Part shown: in pieces, positions 33,828 to 42,939 of the stretch
Position numbering within the stretch: the first letter of the stretch is position 1
Layout of the letters: each line of letters starts with the position of its first letter
NCBI GenBank assembly: GCA_944326325.1
Contig: CALVDQ010000012.1
Coordinates: 1-64,000, forward strand
DNA: 64,000 nucleotides
Direction: 5' to 3'
Source: an uncultured Bacteroidales bacterium
GTDB taxonomy: Bacteria > Bacteroidota > Bacteroidia > Bacteroidales > UBA932
Notes under the pieces: generated by a model
The model's database searches: none
Told to the model about the DNA's origin: nothing
Seen by the model: the letters and a program-made list of their open reading frames with translations, nothing else
Made by a program: the position numbers and the translations under genes

Positions 33828-34844
33828 CTACCTGTTCCTCCCGAGCAGCCTGTCTGCGTACCTGTGCAGCATTTCATACTTCACCTTGCCCAGACCGATC
33901 AGGCCTGCATAATTCATCGCCTGTGCATGAAGTTTGATGATTTCGTACTTTACATCTTCATCGATTCCGAGGGTTTCGTATATCTCCTTGACTCTGGATA
34001 TCTTGGCGGTTCTGTCGGCCTCGTTGTCTGTCTTCATCTCCATTGCCCTGAACAGGGCGGCAGTGCCGTGTGCCGAATCTACCACTCCGGATTTCTCCAT
34101 CTCGCCTCCCTTTTCGAGGGCCCTTGTCAGAAGCCATGTCTTCTTGTTGTTTATGATATCCCCGCCTATCTTCTTGCCGAATACCGCAGTATCCCCGTAC
34201 AGGTCCAGGTAGTCATCGGTAATCTGGAACGCAAGCCCGAGGTTGTACCCGAACTTGTAAAGCAGGTCGCAGGCCCTTTCGTCCGCCCCTCCTATCAGGG
34301 CACCCATCTTCGCCGCACAGGCAATCAGCACTGCGGTCTTCAGTCCTATCATCTTCATGTACTCGTCCATCGACACTATCCTGGCATTCTCGAAATCCAT
34401 GTCGTACTGCTGTCCTTCGCATACCTGTGCCGCAGTGGCTGTGAACAGCTCCAGTACCTGCGGAAGCACTTCCGACGGAGCCTTGGCTATCCTGCGGTAA
34501 CTGTCGATGGACATTACGTCCCCGGAGATGATCGCAGTGTTGTCGTTCCATTTCCGGCACACTGTAGGTACTCCGCGGCGCATATCGGAGTTGTCCATGA
34601 TGTCGTCGTGTATCAGCGTGAAGCTGTGGAATATCTCGATGGCTGCAGCCGGCTCGAGTATCTTTTCGGTGAACCGGTCGTTGAAAAGGGAATAGGTCAG
34701 GAGACACAGTCTCGGACGCACGCGTTTGCCTCCGATTCCCATCATGTATCTCAGCGGGTCGTACAGTCCGGCCGGTTCTGCATTGAAACTGATGTTTTCA
34801 AACAGGTTTTCAAGGGTTTCTTCAATCTGATTTTCGCTTATCAT
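33828..34844 (-). CDS. Polyprenyl diphosphate synthase
   Basis: A trans-isoprenyl diphosphate synthase making the side chain of menaquinone or a similar lipid carrier. I start at 34844 (MISENQIEETLENLF), since the longer frame up to 35141 is a translation of the 81-bp repeats. The two Asp-rich motifs DDIMD and DDYLD are present, with GGKRVRPRLCLL near the N-terminus. Length 338 is normal. It is divergent from rsgA across the repeat array, and only a weak -7-like box is seen ahead of it (complement of 34869-34876, TAAGTTTG). Confidence 0.9.
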   Translation of the reverse strand: MISENQIEETLENLFENISFNAEPAGLYDPLRYMMGIGGKRVRPRLCLLTYSLFNDRFTEKILEPAAAIEIFHSFTLIHDDIMDNSDMRRGVPTVCRKWNDNTAIISGDVMSIDSYRRIAKAPSEVLPQVLELFTATAAQVCEGQQYDMDFENARIVSMDEYMKMIGLKTAVLIACAAKMGALIGGADERACDLLYKFGYNLGLAFQITDDYLDLYGDTAVFGKKIGGDIINNKKTWLLTRALEKGGEMEKSGVVDSAHGTAALFRAMEMKTDNEADRTAKISRVKEIYETLGIDEDVKYEIIKLHAQAMNYAGLIGLGKVKYEMLHRYADRLLGRNR

Positions 34845-34993
34845 GGCAGTATTGTAATTAAAGGTCAACAAACTTACGTATAAATTTCCAATATTGCGAA
34901 TAATGGTCATGCTTATCCGGGAATGTCTTTTAACCTGACGCGGGAATGAAGAAATTAAAATTGCAGGGATTCCATACGTATTCGGTCCAGTTT

Positions 34994-35166
34994 GCGTATA
35001 TTTGGCCACTTCGTGTCCACATATAATGTTGCGCCTCGGCAATTGCAAGTAAACTTGCATTGCTCTCGGCTTCTGCGTATATTTGGCCACTTCGTGTCCA
35101 CATATAATGTTGCGCCTCGGCAATTGCAAGTAAACTTGCATTGCTCTCGGCTTCTGCGTATATTTG
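34994..35166. repeat. Tandem 81-bp repeat array upstream of rsgA
   Basis: Units at 34994-35074 and 35075-35155 are identical, followed by the first 11 bases of a third. The unit is the reverse complement of that at 26751, with two base changes (TTCGTGTCC/TTCATGTCC and CATATAATG/CATATACTG). Each unit has a near-palindrome CAATTGCAAGTAAACTTG and ends so that the next begins GCGTATATTTG. The gap 34845-35219 holds only this array and 150 bases without a recognisable feature. Confidence 0.93.
35135..35166 (+). promoter_or_regulatory. Repeat-borne promoter of rsgA
   Basis: CTTG at 35135-35138 and TATATTTG at 35159-35166 are 20 bases apart. The -7 box is the truncated third repeat unit. Transcription would start near 35172. 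Identical boxes occur at 34997-35004 and 35078-35085. Confidence 0.65.
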
Positions 35167-35219
35167 CCTACCGAATGAACAATCTTTTATCCGAAGCCGG
35201 CAGCGGCGTCCAGCGAAAT

Positions 35220-36164
35220 ATGCAGAAGAAAACGGCAACAGTGGTCAAGCATACGGGAAGCCATTACCTGCTTTCCGCTCTTCCGGAATGGAATCTGTTC
35301 CCGGCCGTCCTCAGAGGCAGGATCCGCCTCAAGGGCAGTACGGCCACGAATCCGGTGGCGGTCGGCGACAGGGTGGTCTATGAATCCGAAACCGTGGCCC
35401 CTACGCTGGAGAATCCCGCCGTGATCCTCTCCGTACAGGAGCGGAAGAACTACGTCATCCGCAAGTCGGCCAACCTTTCCAGGCAGGCACATATCATTGC
35501 GGCGAACGTCGACAAGGCCTTCATCGTGGCCACCCTCGATTTCCCTGAAGTAAAGCTGCCTTTCCTCGACAGGATCCTGGTCACCTGCGAGGTGTACAAT
35601 GTCCATCCTGTCATCGTGATGAACAAGACCGACCTTTTCCGCACAGCCTTCAGCGGACAGCTCGAGGCCTTCCACCGCATCTATGAAGGGGCCGGATACA
35701 AGGTCCTCGATGTTTCCGCACTGACAGGGGAAGGGATCGGTATCCTGCGGGAGGAGTGCCGGGATTCGGTGTCTCTCTTTTCGGGTGTCTCCGGGGTTGG
35801 AAAGTCTTCCCTGATCAAGGCCCTGGACCCGTCCATAGAGCTGAAGATAGGGGAGATATCCGAGGCGCACCTGCAGGGAAAGCACACCACGACTTTCTAT
35901 GAGATGTATCCGCTTGCTACCGGCGGCTTTATCATAGACACTCCGGGAATCAGGGGGTTCGGGCTTGTGGATATCAGGCCGGAGGAGATTGCCCTTTATT
36001 TCCCGGAGATGTTCAAGGCTTCGGAAAACTGCCGCTTCACCCCGTGTACCCATACCCATGAGCCGGGATGTGCAGTGAAGGCCGCGGTGGAGGAGGGGAC
36101 TATAAGCAGCGAAAGGTATATGTCTTACCTCGGCATGCTGGAAGAAGGCGAAAAATACAGGTGA
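35220..36164 (+). CDS. rsgA: Ribosome small-subunit GTPase RsgA
   Basis: A circularly permuted GTPase that checks late 30S assembly. An OB-fold N-terminus (residues 1-75, VVKHTGSHYLLSAL) precedes the GTPase domain, whose motifs appear in permuted order: NKTD, SGVSGVGKSSL, then DTPG. The C-terminal zinc site is CRFTPCTHTHEPGC. I prefer the ATG at 35220 (MQKKTATV) because the repeat-borne promoter would start transcription near 35172; the in-frame ATG at 35175 would leave almost no leader. It is followed after 27 bases by the MATE gene. Confidence 0.93.
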   Translation: MQKKTATVVKHTGSHYLLSALPEWNLFPAVLRGRIRLKGSTATNPVAVGDRVVYESETVAPTLENPAVILSVQERKNYVIRKSANLSRQAHIIAANVDKAFIVATLDFPEVKLPFLDRILVTCEVYNVHPVIVMNKTDLFRTAFSGQLEAFHRIYEGAGYKVLDVSALTGEGIGILREECRDSVSLFSGVSGVGKSSLIKALDPSIELKIGEISEAHLQGKHTTTFYEMYPLATGGFIIDTPGIRGFGLVDIRPEEIALYFPEMFKASENCRFTPCTHTHEPGCAVKAAVEEGTISSERYMSYLGMLEEGEKYR

Positions 36165-36191
36165 TACAAAGGAAAAAACGGTTTCCGGAAA

Positions 36192-37586
36192 ATGGGAGTC
36201 AACAAGAAAATACTGGATCTGGCCCTGCCGAGCATCCTTGCAAACATTACCGTGCCGCTTGTCGGCATGGTGGACATAGCCGTGGCCGGGCATCTTGACG
36301 CCTCCTCGACGGCTTCAGCCGCTACACTGATAGGCGGAGTCGCCATCGGAACCATGCTTTTCGACCTGCTGTACTGGAATTTCGGATTTCTCAGGGTCGG
36401 GACCGGTGGACTTGCAGCGCAGGCTTTCGGACGGGGCGACATGACGGAGTCCGCCTCCATTCTCAGCCGGGCTGTCGGCATTGCCTTGCTTTGTTCCTTT
36501 CTCCTGCTGGCTGTCCAGTGGATCTTTGTCAAAGCGGCCTTCCTCGTCATAGACTGTACTCCGGAAGTACGTGAACTTGCTTCGGAATACTTTTTCATAA
36601 GGATATGGGCCTCTCCGGCGACATTGAGCCTCATGGCTCTGAAAGGCTGGTTCATAGGTATGCAGGACAGTGTCTCTCCGATGATAACCGACCTTGCGGT
36701 GAACGTGATCAATGCTGTCGTGAGTATTGTACTCGCCCTGGGGCTCGATGCGGGCGGGGTCCATATCGGAGGAATGGGCTTCGCCGGCATCGCGGCAGGC
36801 ACTGTCGCCGCACAGTATTCGGGACTTCTGTGCGCTGCCGCAATCCTTCTGGTGAAGTACCGGAAAAAGGTGTTTGCATCATGCCGTGCGAAGACTCTGC
36901 TGTCGGCTTTCAGAGGTTCGGAGATGAAGCGCTTCTTCGTGATGAATACGGACCTTTTCATCAGGTCTCTATGCTTTATCGGGATCTATATCGGGTTTAC
37001 CACGTTTTCGGCCCATTACGGCGACCTTCTTCTCGCTTCAGGCACTATCCTGATGAAGATAATGATGCTGTTCTCGTATTTTACCGACGGCTTCGCCTAT
37101 GCCGGGGAGGCTCTTGCCGGACGTTACATAGGTGCAGGGGACAAGGCTTCCCTCATGAGGGTCATCAGGTTCGTGTTTGTATGGAGCCTGAGCATCGGGG
37201 TGGGGTTCATGTTCCTGTATGCTTTTGCAGGCCTGCCTATCCTCAAGGTGATGACGAATGACTACCAGGTCATCGACATATCCCTGAAGTATATGCCGTG
37301 GATGGTCATGATGCCTCTTTTCGGATGCGCGGCTTTCGCTTGGGACGGCATCTATATCGGGGCGACGGCGTCCAGACCGATCCGGAATACGATGATTCTC
37401 GCTGCCGCAGGATTTTTCCTGACTTATTTCGCCGGGCTGGGTATCCTCAGGGCTTTGTCTCCGTCTCCGGAAAATTTTTCTGTCCTGGCGATACATATCC
37501 TGCTTGCCGCCTATCTCGCCCACCTGATCATCCGCACCGTCTATCTTTCCGCCCGCTTCCGGAAGGACATCGCCTGTCTGGTATGA
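36192..37586 (+). CDS. MATE family efflux transporter
   Basis: An inner-membrane antiporter of 464 residues with about 12 membrane helices in two halves. The family start ILDLALPSILANITVPLVGMVDIAVAG is clear (quoted in part: LPSILANITVPLVGM). It most resembles the DinF-type branch. MATE proteins export cationic drugs or metabolites using Na+ or H+ gradients; the substrate here is unknown. Probably co-transcribed with rsgA. It ends at the hairpin at 37618-37657. Confidence 0.88.
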   Translation: MGVNKKILDLALPSILANITVPLVGMVDIAVAGHLDASSTASAATLIGGVAIGTMLFDLLYWNFGFLRVGTGGLAAQAFGRGDMTESASILSRAVGIALLCSFLLLAVQWIFVKAAFLVIDCTPEVRELASEYFFIRIWASPATLSLMALKGWFIGMQDSVSPMITDLAVNVINAVVSIVLALGLDAGGVHIGGMGFAGIAAGTVAAQYSGLLCAAAILLVKYRKKVFASCRAKTLLSAFRGSEMKRFFVMNTDLFIRSLCFIGIYIGFTTFSAHYGDLLLASGTILMKIMMLFSYFTDGFAYAGEALAGRYIGAGDKASLMRVIRFVFVWSLSIGVGFMFLYAFAGLPILKVMTNDYQVIDISLKYMPWMVMMPLFGCAAFAWDGIYIGATASRPIRNTMILAAAGFFLTYFAGLGILRALSPSPENFSVLAIHILLAAYLAHLIIRTVYLSARFRKDIACLV

Positions 37587-37617
37587 CGAAAGACGATGAT
37601 GTGTCTTTCACACCTTA

Positions 37618-37657
37618 ATGGGGCTGTATCAAAACATTCATTTTGACACAGCCCCAT
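37618..37657 (+). terminator. Hairpin downstream of MATE
   Basis: ATGGGGCTGT (37618-37627) pairs with ACAGCCCCAT (37648-37657), and TCAAAA/TTTTGA extends the stem inward past one mismatch. There is no T run. It borders directly on the 172-bp repeats and may belong to the same dispersed element. Confidence 0.55.
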
Positions 37658-37997
37658 CAAATGAACCGGAGCATTGCATTGGCAAAGCGACAGGGCTCCC
37701 GGAGGGGGAGCGGAAGAGGGGGAATGCCCCTTGAAAAGGGGCTGTCGCACAACGACTGGGGATTGAGATGATCGGATTTTTCTAAAAAATCCGTAACATG
37801 AATACGGAGGACCCAACGGATCCTCCCATCAAATGAACCGGAGCATTGCATTGGCAAAGCGACAGGGCTCTCGGCGGGGGAGCGGTGAGGGGGAATGCCC
37901 CTTGAAAAGGGGCTGTCGCACAGCGACTGGGGATTGTGACGGACGGATTTTCTTAAAAAATCCGTAACATGAATACGGAGGACCCAACGGATCCTCC
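37654..37997. repeat. Tandem 172-bp intergenic repeat, two copies
   Basis: Copies at 37654-37825 and 37826-37997 agree along nearly their whole length, both running from CCATCAAATGAACCGG to CCCAACGGATCCTC. Each contains three small hairpins: GCCCC/GGGGC, CGGATTTTT/AAAAATCCG and GGAGGA/TCCTCC. Differences cluster in the GC-rich segment after CGACAGGGCTC. Reading frames through them are not believable genes. The whole gap 37587-38006 holds only this and the hairpin before it. Confidence 0.9.
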
Positions 37998-38006
37998 GCA
38001 TTCATG

Positions 38007-39002
38007 TTAATGAGGATAAAGCGGATTCCCCGTCTCATCAACATCCACCCAGTCAGTGACCCCGACCTGAGGGAAAGTGACCTTATCCGCATCTATTACG
38101 GCCCGGAACCTGTATGAATTCCCGGCTTTTAGGGCTCCGTCCGGGACAGGCACGTCCACTTCGTACGTCTTCACGTCCGGTTCCCCGTTGGCATGGATGT
38201 TCAGCACGAGTTTCATCGGTTCGTCGGTCTGGAGGGGAAGCATGGTGTACTGGAGCTTCATCTTGTTGACACCCATGGAGGCAGGAGCGGTGTCATATTC
38301 CGTTGCCGGCTGTATCACCCCTGTCGAAAGATCCATGACCGCGCCAGGCTTGGAAGCCGTGATTGTCGCGGACACTATATCCTGGACATACATCCCGTCT
38401 CCTGACTCGATTTCGAAGGATATCTGTGTGGCGGAATGGTTCAGGACAATAGGTACGGTCACCTGGGCGGCGGCCACGTCATAGTTGTCCACGTTCCACC
38501 AGAGATAGTCGACCCCGTTTGACAGCGCGGTGGAAACCCCGTTGGAGAATACCGGCGGAAGGTCAGAAGAATTCACCGATACGGCGTAGAAGTCGAAAAC
38601 CCCGTTGCTCAGCATCATCTTGTAGCCGCTGTCCCCTGACAGCGTGCCGGTCTGCTGGGCGGTATAGGACCCCCTGGCCACGGCGGATGTGGTTGTGGCG
38701 TTGTCCGTAGAACCGTGGTATGCGTATATCATCACCCTTGTCCCGGCGGAGATTGGGGACATGGATTTTGTGGCAAGGTTGAGGCTTTCCACGGAGGCGT
38801 GGAAGCCGACCAGGTTGTTTCCGAGCCCGGAAGAATTTCCGGAATCCCCGTCTTCTCCGTTGCCGGAATCTCCGTTACCGTCTTCAGGATAGTATATGAT
38901 CGGGTGCTGGCATTCGATGACGATGATCTTTTCACATCCGGAAAATGTGATGCAGGCTGCCGCTATTGCGGCGAGCATTGCGGTTGGCATGATATGTCTC
39001 AT
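38007..39002 (-). CDS. Fimbrillin family lipoprotein
   Basis: A 331-residue lipoprotein (signal ending TFSGC, Cys23) of the Mfa/FimA fimbrillin superfamily (Mfa_like_1). A Gly/Asp/Ser/Asn linker (about 40-60) precedes the first beta-sandwich. The C-terminal ending ALKAGNSYRFRAVID followed by VGVTDWVDVDETGNPLYP is highly typical of the family. Such proteins form or cap fimbriae after processing by an Arg/Lys protease. No anchor or usher-like partner gene is next to it, so it may be a lone adhesin. The 279-base gap to the next gene has no clear promoter. Confidence 0.85.
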   Translation of the reverse strand: MRHIMPTAMLAAIAAACITFSGCEKIIVIECQHPIIYYPEDGNGDSGNGEDGDSGNSSGLGNNLVGFHASVESLNLATKSMSPISAGTRVMIYAYHGSTDNATTTSAVARGSYTAQQTGTLSGDSGYKMMLSNGVFDFYAVSVNSSDLPPVFSNGVSTALSNGVDYLWWNVDNYDVAAAQVTVPIVLNHSATQISFEIESGDGMYVQDIVSATITASKPGAVMDLSTGVIQPATEYDTAPASMGVNKMKLQYTMLPLQTDEPMKLVLNIHANGEPDVKTYEVDVPVPDGALKAGNSYRFRAVIDADKVTFPQVGVTDWVDVDETGNPLYPH

Positions 39003-39281
39003 GATTGAAATTGTTTTAGTGTTTCCGGAAAGGAATTTTCCGGCGTTTTCTAAAGATATGAAATATAAACCGATATTCCATGGAAAGTCCGGGAAACTTC
39101 CGCCGGATACCGGAAAAAACTTTTTCCAGGGTCCTCCGGCATTCCGGCAGGGCGGCCTCCCTCGGGTACAGGCATTCTCGTCTTCGAGTGATTCCCGGTT
39201 ATGATTTCTTACGGAAAATATATAAATTTACCGGACAAATATCAGATCTTACAGACCACAAAACAATCCGTTTTCCTGAAA

Positions 39282-42200
39282 ATGAACACGAGTCATATAC
39301 TTGGCGCGGCCATTGTCTCTGCCGGTCTCCTTACAGCCGCCTGCACCGGCCAGGCACCTGAAAAATTCACTGATTATGTAGATACAGCCATCGGTACCGG
39401 CGGACACGGACATGTCTTTGTCGGGGCAAATGTCCCGTTCGGGTTCGTCCAGCTCGGCCCGACCAGCATTCCCGAGACATGGGACTGGACTTCCGGCTAC
39501 CACGAAAGCGACTCCACTGTCATCGGTTTTTCCCATACCCATCTCAGCGGTACCGGTATCGGGGATCTTTTCGATATTACGGTGATGCCGCTTACGGGGG
39601 ATGTCACCTATGCCCGAGGAAACGGGGAAGACCCCGGATCCGGCCTGTGGTCCTATGCCGACAGATCCCGGGAAATCAGCCGCCCGGGCTATTACAGCAT
39701 ACCTCTCGAGAGATACGGGATCAGGGCGGAACTGACCGCAACGGCAAGGGTGGGGCTCCACCGCTACACATTCCCGGAATCGGAGGATGCCGCCATAGTC
39801 TTTGACCTTGAGAACGGAGGATGCTGGGACGAGCCGGTCAGGACGGAGATGAAGGCAGCCGGGGACAATGTCATCGAGGGATACAGGTGGTCTTCGGGAT
39901 GGGCGGAGGACCAGCGTATCTATTTTGTCGCGGAATTTTCCAGACCTTTCGACAGCTTTACCCTGCACGGGAAGGACGGTATGTACGGAAGGGCGTCGTT
40001 CCGGACCTCCACTGGCGAGCAGATACTGCTGAAGGTGGCCCTTTCTTCCGTAAGTATTGAAGGCGCGAGGAAAAACCTTGAGGCTGAGTTGCCGGGATGG
40101 GATTTCGAAGCTGTCGCCGAGGCTGCGGACAGTGCATGGAACTCCGAACTCTCCAGGATACGTATCGCGACAGGGGATGCGTCGGCAAGGACGATTTTCT
40201 ACACGGCCCTGTACCATACGATGATAGCCCCTTCCGTTTTCTGTGATGTGGACGGGAGCTATTACGGTGCCGACCGACAGGTGCACGGTCCGGAGGGATT
40301 CACGAACTATACCACTTTCTCGTTGTGGGATACCTACCGTGCGGCAATGCCCCTGATGACCATCATCCACAGGGACAGGATGCCGGACATAATAAACACC
40401 ATGCTGAAGATATATGAGCAGCAGGGCAAGCTCCCTGTATGGCATCTTATGGGCTGCGAGACGGACTGCATGGTAGGGAATCCGGGGATAATCCCGGTGG
40501 CTGACGCCATAATCAAGGACTTGCCGGGCTTTGACCGAGAACTGGCTTTCGAAGCTCTCAGGAATTCCGCCATGGTCCCTGACAGAGGTCAGGATTTCAG
40601 GATGGAATACGGCTATATCCCTTGCGACAAGATGTTCGAGTCCGTGGCGTTCGACATGGAATATGCCATAGCGGATGCTTCTGTGGCCGCCGCGGCGCAA
40701 TGTCTCGGAAAACAGGAAGACTACGGGTTCTTTACCGGACGCAGCCATTCCTACCGACATTATTTTGACCCACAGACCGGGTTCATGCGGGGCAAGGACA
40801 GCAACGGGCGTTTCAGGACCCCTTTCAGTCCTTATTCTTCGGAGCATCGCGGAGATGACTATTGCGAAGGTAATGCATGGCAATACACATGGCTTGTACC
40901 GCATGACATCGACGGACTTATCTCCTGCTTCGGTTCAGGGGATGCCTTCCTTTCCAGGCTCGACTCGCTCTTCCTTGCAGAGTCCAGGATCGAAGGTGCG
41001 GATTCGTCTCCGGACATTTCCGGCCTGATAGGTCAGTATGCCCACGGCAATGAGCCGAGCCACCATATCCTCTATTTCTACACCATGGCCGGACAGCCGT
41101 GGAAGACGGCGGAAAAGGTAAGGGAGGTGCTTACGACGCTCTACCGCGATGCCCCGGACGGCCTTTCCGGCAACGAGGACGTGGGCCAGATGTCGGCCTG
41201 GTATATACTTTCCTCTCTCGGCTTCTACCAGGCGGACATGACGAAGCCCCGTTTCTGGTTCGGGTCCCCGATGTTCGACAGTGCGGAGATCGATGTGCCG
41301 GGAGGTGTGTTCACGGTAAAGGCGTCCGGCAACAGTCCGCAGAACCTGTATATCCAGCGCGTCACATTGAACGGACGTCCTTACACAAAGCCTTACATAG
41401 AGTTCGGGGATATATGTGCGGGCAATGTCCTGGAGTTCACCATGGGGCCCGACCCCAAGATCTGGTACTGCCCGGAGGATTTCTGCCCGGGGCTTTCCGG
41501 CAGGACGGACAATGATGCCGGCGCTTCCGGGCACAGACTGTCCCGCCGCCCTGACCCTGAAGACCGTCTTTTCTCATCAGCGGCAGTTGAGGCCGAGATA
41601 GAGCGGGTGGCCTCCATGCTTGCCAATCCGAAACTCGCCTGGATGTTCCGCAACTGTTTCCCGAATACCCTGGACACGACTGTCCATTACGGGGAGGACG
41701 AAGAAGGAAGGCCGGATACTTTCGTCTATACAGGGGACATCCCGGCAATGTGGATGCGCGATTCGGGGGCCCAGGTATGGCCGTATGTTCAGTTCGCGGA
41801 CAGGGATCCCGCTCTGGCGAGGATGATAGCCGGTGTGATAAACCGGCAGCTCAAGTGCATCTGCATCGACCCGTATGCCAACGCTTTCAATGTCGGGCCA
41901 GTCGGGGCGGCGAACAAGACGGACAGGCCGGAAACCGACCCTTATGTTTTCGAACGCAAGTGGGAGCTTGACTCCTTCTGCTATCCGATAAGGCTTGCAT
42001 ACGCATACTGGAAGAAGACGGGGGATACCTCCGTTTTCGGGGAAATATGGAAAGAGGCCATAGTCAGGATGCTCGGAGTGATGCGTGAGCAGCAGCGGAA
42101 GGACGGCTACGGCTCATATACCTTCCTCCGCCAGACTGATAGACAGCTCGATACCAAATGCGTGGCCGGCCACGGCAATCCTGCCCGTTATACGGGTCTG

Positions 42201-42875
42201 GTGGCATCGTCTTTCCGCCCGTCGGACGATGCTACGACCTTCGAGTTCCTCATACCTTCCAATTTCATGGCTGTCAGTTCCCTGCGCAAGGCTGCGGAGA
42301 TATTGGACAAGGTGGGAGGGGACAAGAAACTTTCCGCAGAATGCCTTGATATCGCTTCTGAGATCGAGGCGGGTCTGAAGAAGTATGCTGTCTATGACCA
42401 TCCGGTCTACGGACCCATATACGCTTTCGAGGTGGACGGCTACGGCAACCAGTACATAATGGACGATGCCAATGTCCCGTCTCTCCTTTCGCTTGCATAT
42501 CTCGGTGCAGTAGAGCCTGACGACCCGGTCTATCTCAATACAAGGGATTTCGTATGGAGCGTGGACAATCCTTATTTCTTCCGCGGCATCGCCGGAGAGG
42601 GCATAGGCGGGCCGCATATCGGAGTAGGGGTGATATGGCAGATGAGCATCATGATGAAGGCTTTCACCGCAGATGATGACAAGGAACTCCAGGACTGCAT
42701 CCGCCAGCTGCTTGTCACGGATGCCGGGACGGGATTCATCCACGAGTCTTTCAACAAGGACGATGCTTCGGACTTCACCCGCGAGTGGTTCGCATGGCAG
42801 AATACTCTTTTCGGGGAGCTGATACTGAAAATCGTCAATGAGGGCAAGGTCGGGCTGCTGAATGAAATAATATGA
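39282..42875 (+). CDS. GH92-GH125 fusion mannosidase, lipoprotein
   Basis: A 1197-residue lipoprotein (lipobox LTAAC, Cys21; the upstream ATG at 39201 hides the signal). Residues about 30-735 form a GH92 exo-alpha-mannosidase (calcium-dependent, alpha-1,2 or 1,3 linkages): start DYVDTAIGTGGHGHVFVGAN, and GNEDVGQMSAWYILSSLGFY in the catalytic region. Residues about 750-1190 form a GH125 exo-alpha-1,6-mannosidase (formerly DUF1237): PDTFVYTGDIPAMWMRDSGA, IPSNFMAVSSLRKA and GEGIGGPHIG. The two activities complement each other on N-glycan or yeast mannan. Elsewhere in Bacteroidota they are normally separate genes. No SusC/SusD pair is adjacent. Confidence 0.9.
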   Translation: MNTSHILGAAIVSAGLLTAACTGQAPEKFTDYVDTAIGTGGHGHVFVGANVPFGFVQLGPTSIPETWDWTSGYHESDSTVIGFSHTHLSGTGIGDLFDITVMPLTGDVTYARGNGEDPGSGLWSYADRSREISRPGYYSIPLERYGIRAELTATARVGLHRYTFPESEDAAIVFDLENGGCWDEPVRTEMKAAGDNVIEGYRWSSGWAEDQRIYFVAEFSRPFDSFTLHGKDGMYGRASFRTSTGEQILLKVALSSVSIEGARKNLEAELPGWDFEAVAEAADSAWNSELSRIRIATGDASARTIFYTALYHTMIAPSVFCDVDGSYYGADRQVHGPEGFTNYTTFSLWDTYRAAMPLMTIIHRDRMPDIINTMLKIYEQQGKLPVWHLMGCETDCMVGNPGIIPVADAIIKDLPGFDRELAFEALRNSAMVPDRGQDFRMEYGYIPCDKMFESVAFDMEYAIADASVAAAAQCLGKQEDYGFFTGRSHSYRHYFDPQTGFMRGKDSNGRFRTPFSPYSSEHRGDDYCEGNAWQYTWLVPHDIDGLISCFGSGDAFLSRLDSLFLAESRIEGADSSPDISGLIGQYAHGNEPSHHILYFYTMAGQPWKTAEKVREVLTTLYRDAPDGLSGNEDVGQMSAWYILSSLGFYQADMTKPRFWFGSPMFDSAEIDVPGGVFTVKASGNSPQNLYIQRVTLNGRPYTKPYIEFGDICAGNVLEFTMGPDPKIWYCPEDFCPGLSGRTDNDAGASGHRLSRRPDPEDRLFSSAAVEAEIERVASMLANPKLAWMFRNCFPNTLDTTVHYGEDEEGRPDTFVYTGDIPAMWMRDSGAQVWPYVQFADRDPALARMIAGVINRQLKCICIDPYANAFNVGPVGAANKTDRPETDPYVFERKWELDSFCYPIRLAYAYWKKTGDTSVFGEIWKEAIVRMLGVMREQQRKDGYGSYTFLRQTDRQLDTKCVAGHGNPARYTGLVASSFRPSDDATTFEFLIPSNFMAVSSLRKAAEILDKVGGDKKLSAECLDIASEIEAGLKKYAVYDHPVYGPIYAFEVDGYGNQYIMDDANVPSLLSLAYLGAVEPDDPVYLNTRDFVWSVDNPYFFRGIAGEGIGGPHIGVGVIWQMSIMMKAFTADDDKELQDCIRQLLVTDAGTGFIHESFNKDDASDFTREWFAWQNTLFGELILKIVNEGKVGLLNEII

Positions 42876-42914
42876 GAGGATGACCCGAAAGCTCTTCGGG
42901 GCATCCTCTCATAT
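42870..42914. terminator. Hairpin between GH92-GH125 and pepT
   Basis: ATATGAGAGGATG (42870-42882) pairs perfectly with CATCCTCTCATAT (42902-42914), with an inner CCCGAA/TTCGGG stem. The left arm contains the mannosidase stop codon (42873-42875). The convergent pepT ends 26 bases further on, so it may serve both. Confidence 0.8.
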
Positions 42915-42939
42915 GTCTTTCTTCGAAAGACGGGGATGA

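Noticed and set aside
33828-35141. Long reading frames that extend the polyprenyl synthase, rsgA and S41 genes into the repeats
   Set aside because: The extensions translate the same repeat (phrases like LHCSRLLRIFG or SASAYIWPLH) and precede proper family starts; the repeats contain promoters, not coding sequence.
37618-37997. GGGGCTGT termini suggesting an insertion sequence
   Set aside because: No transposase frame, no clear terminal inverted repeats enclosing a gene, and no target duplication.
38007-42875. Polysaccharide utilisation locus around the mannosidase fusion
   Set aside because: No SusC/SusD pair, sigma/anti-sigma or hybrid two-component gene is adjacent; the fimbrillin is divergent and unrelated.
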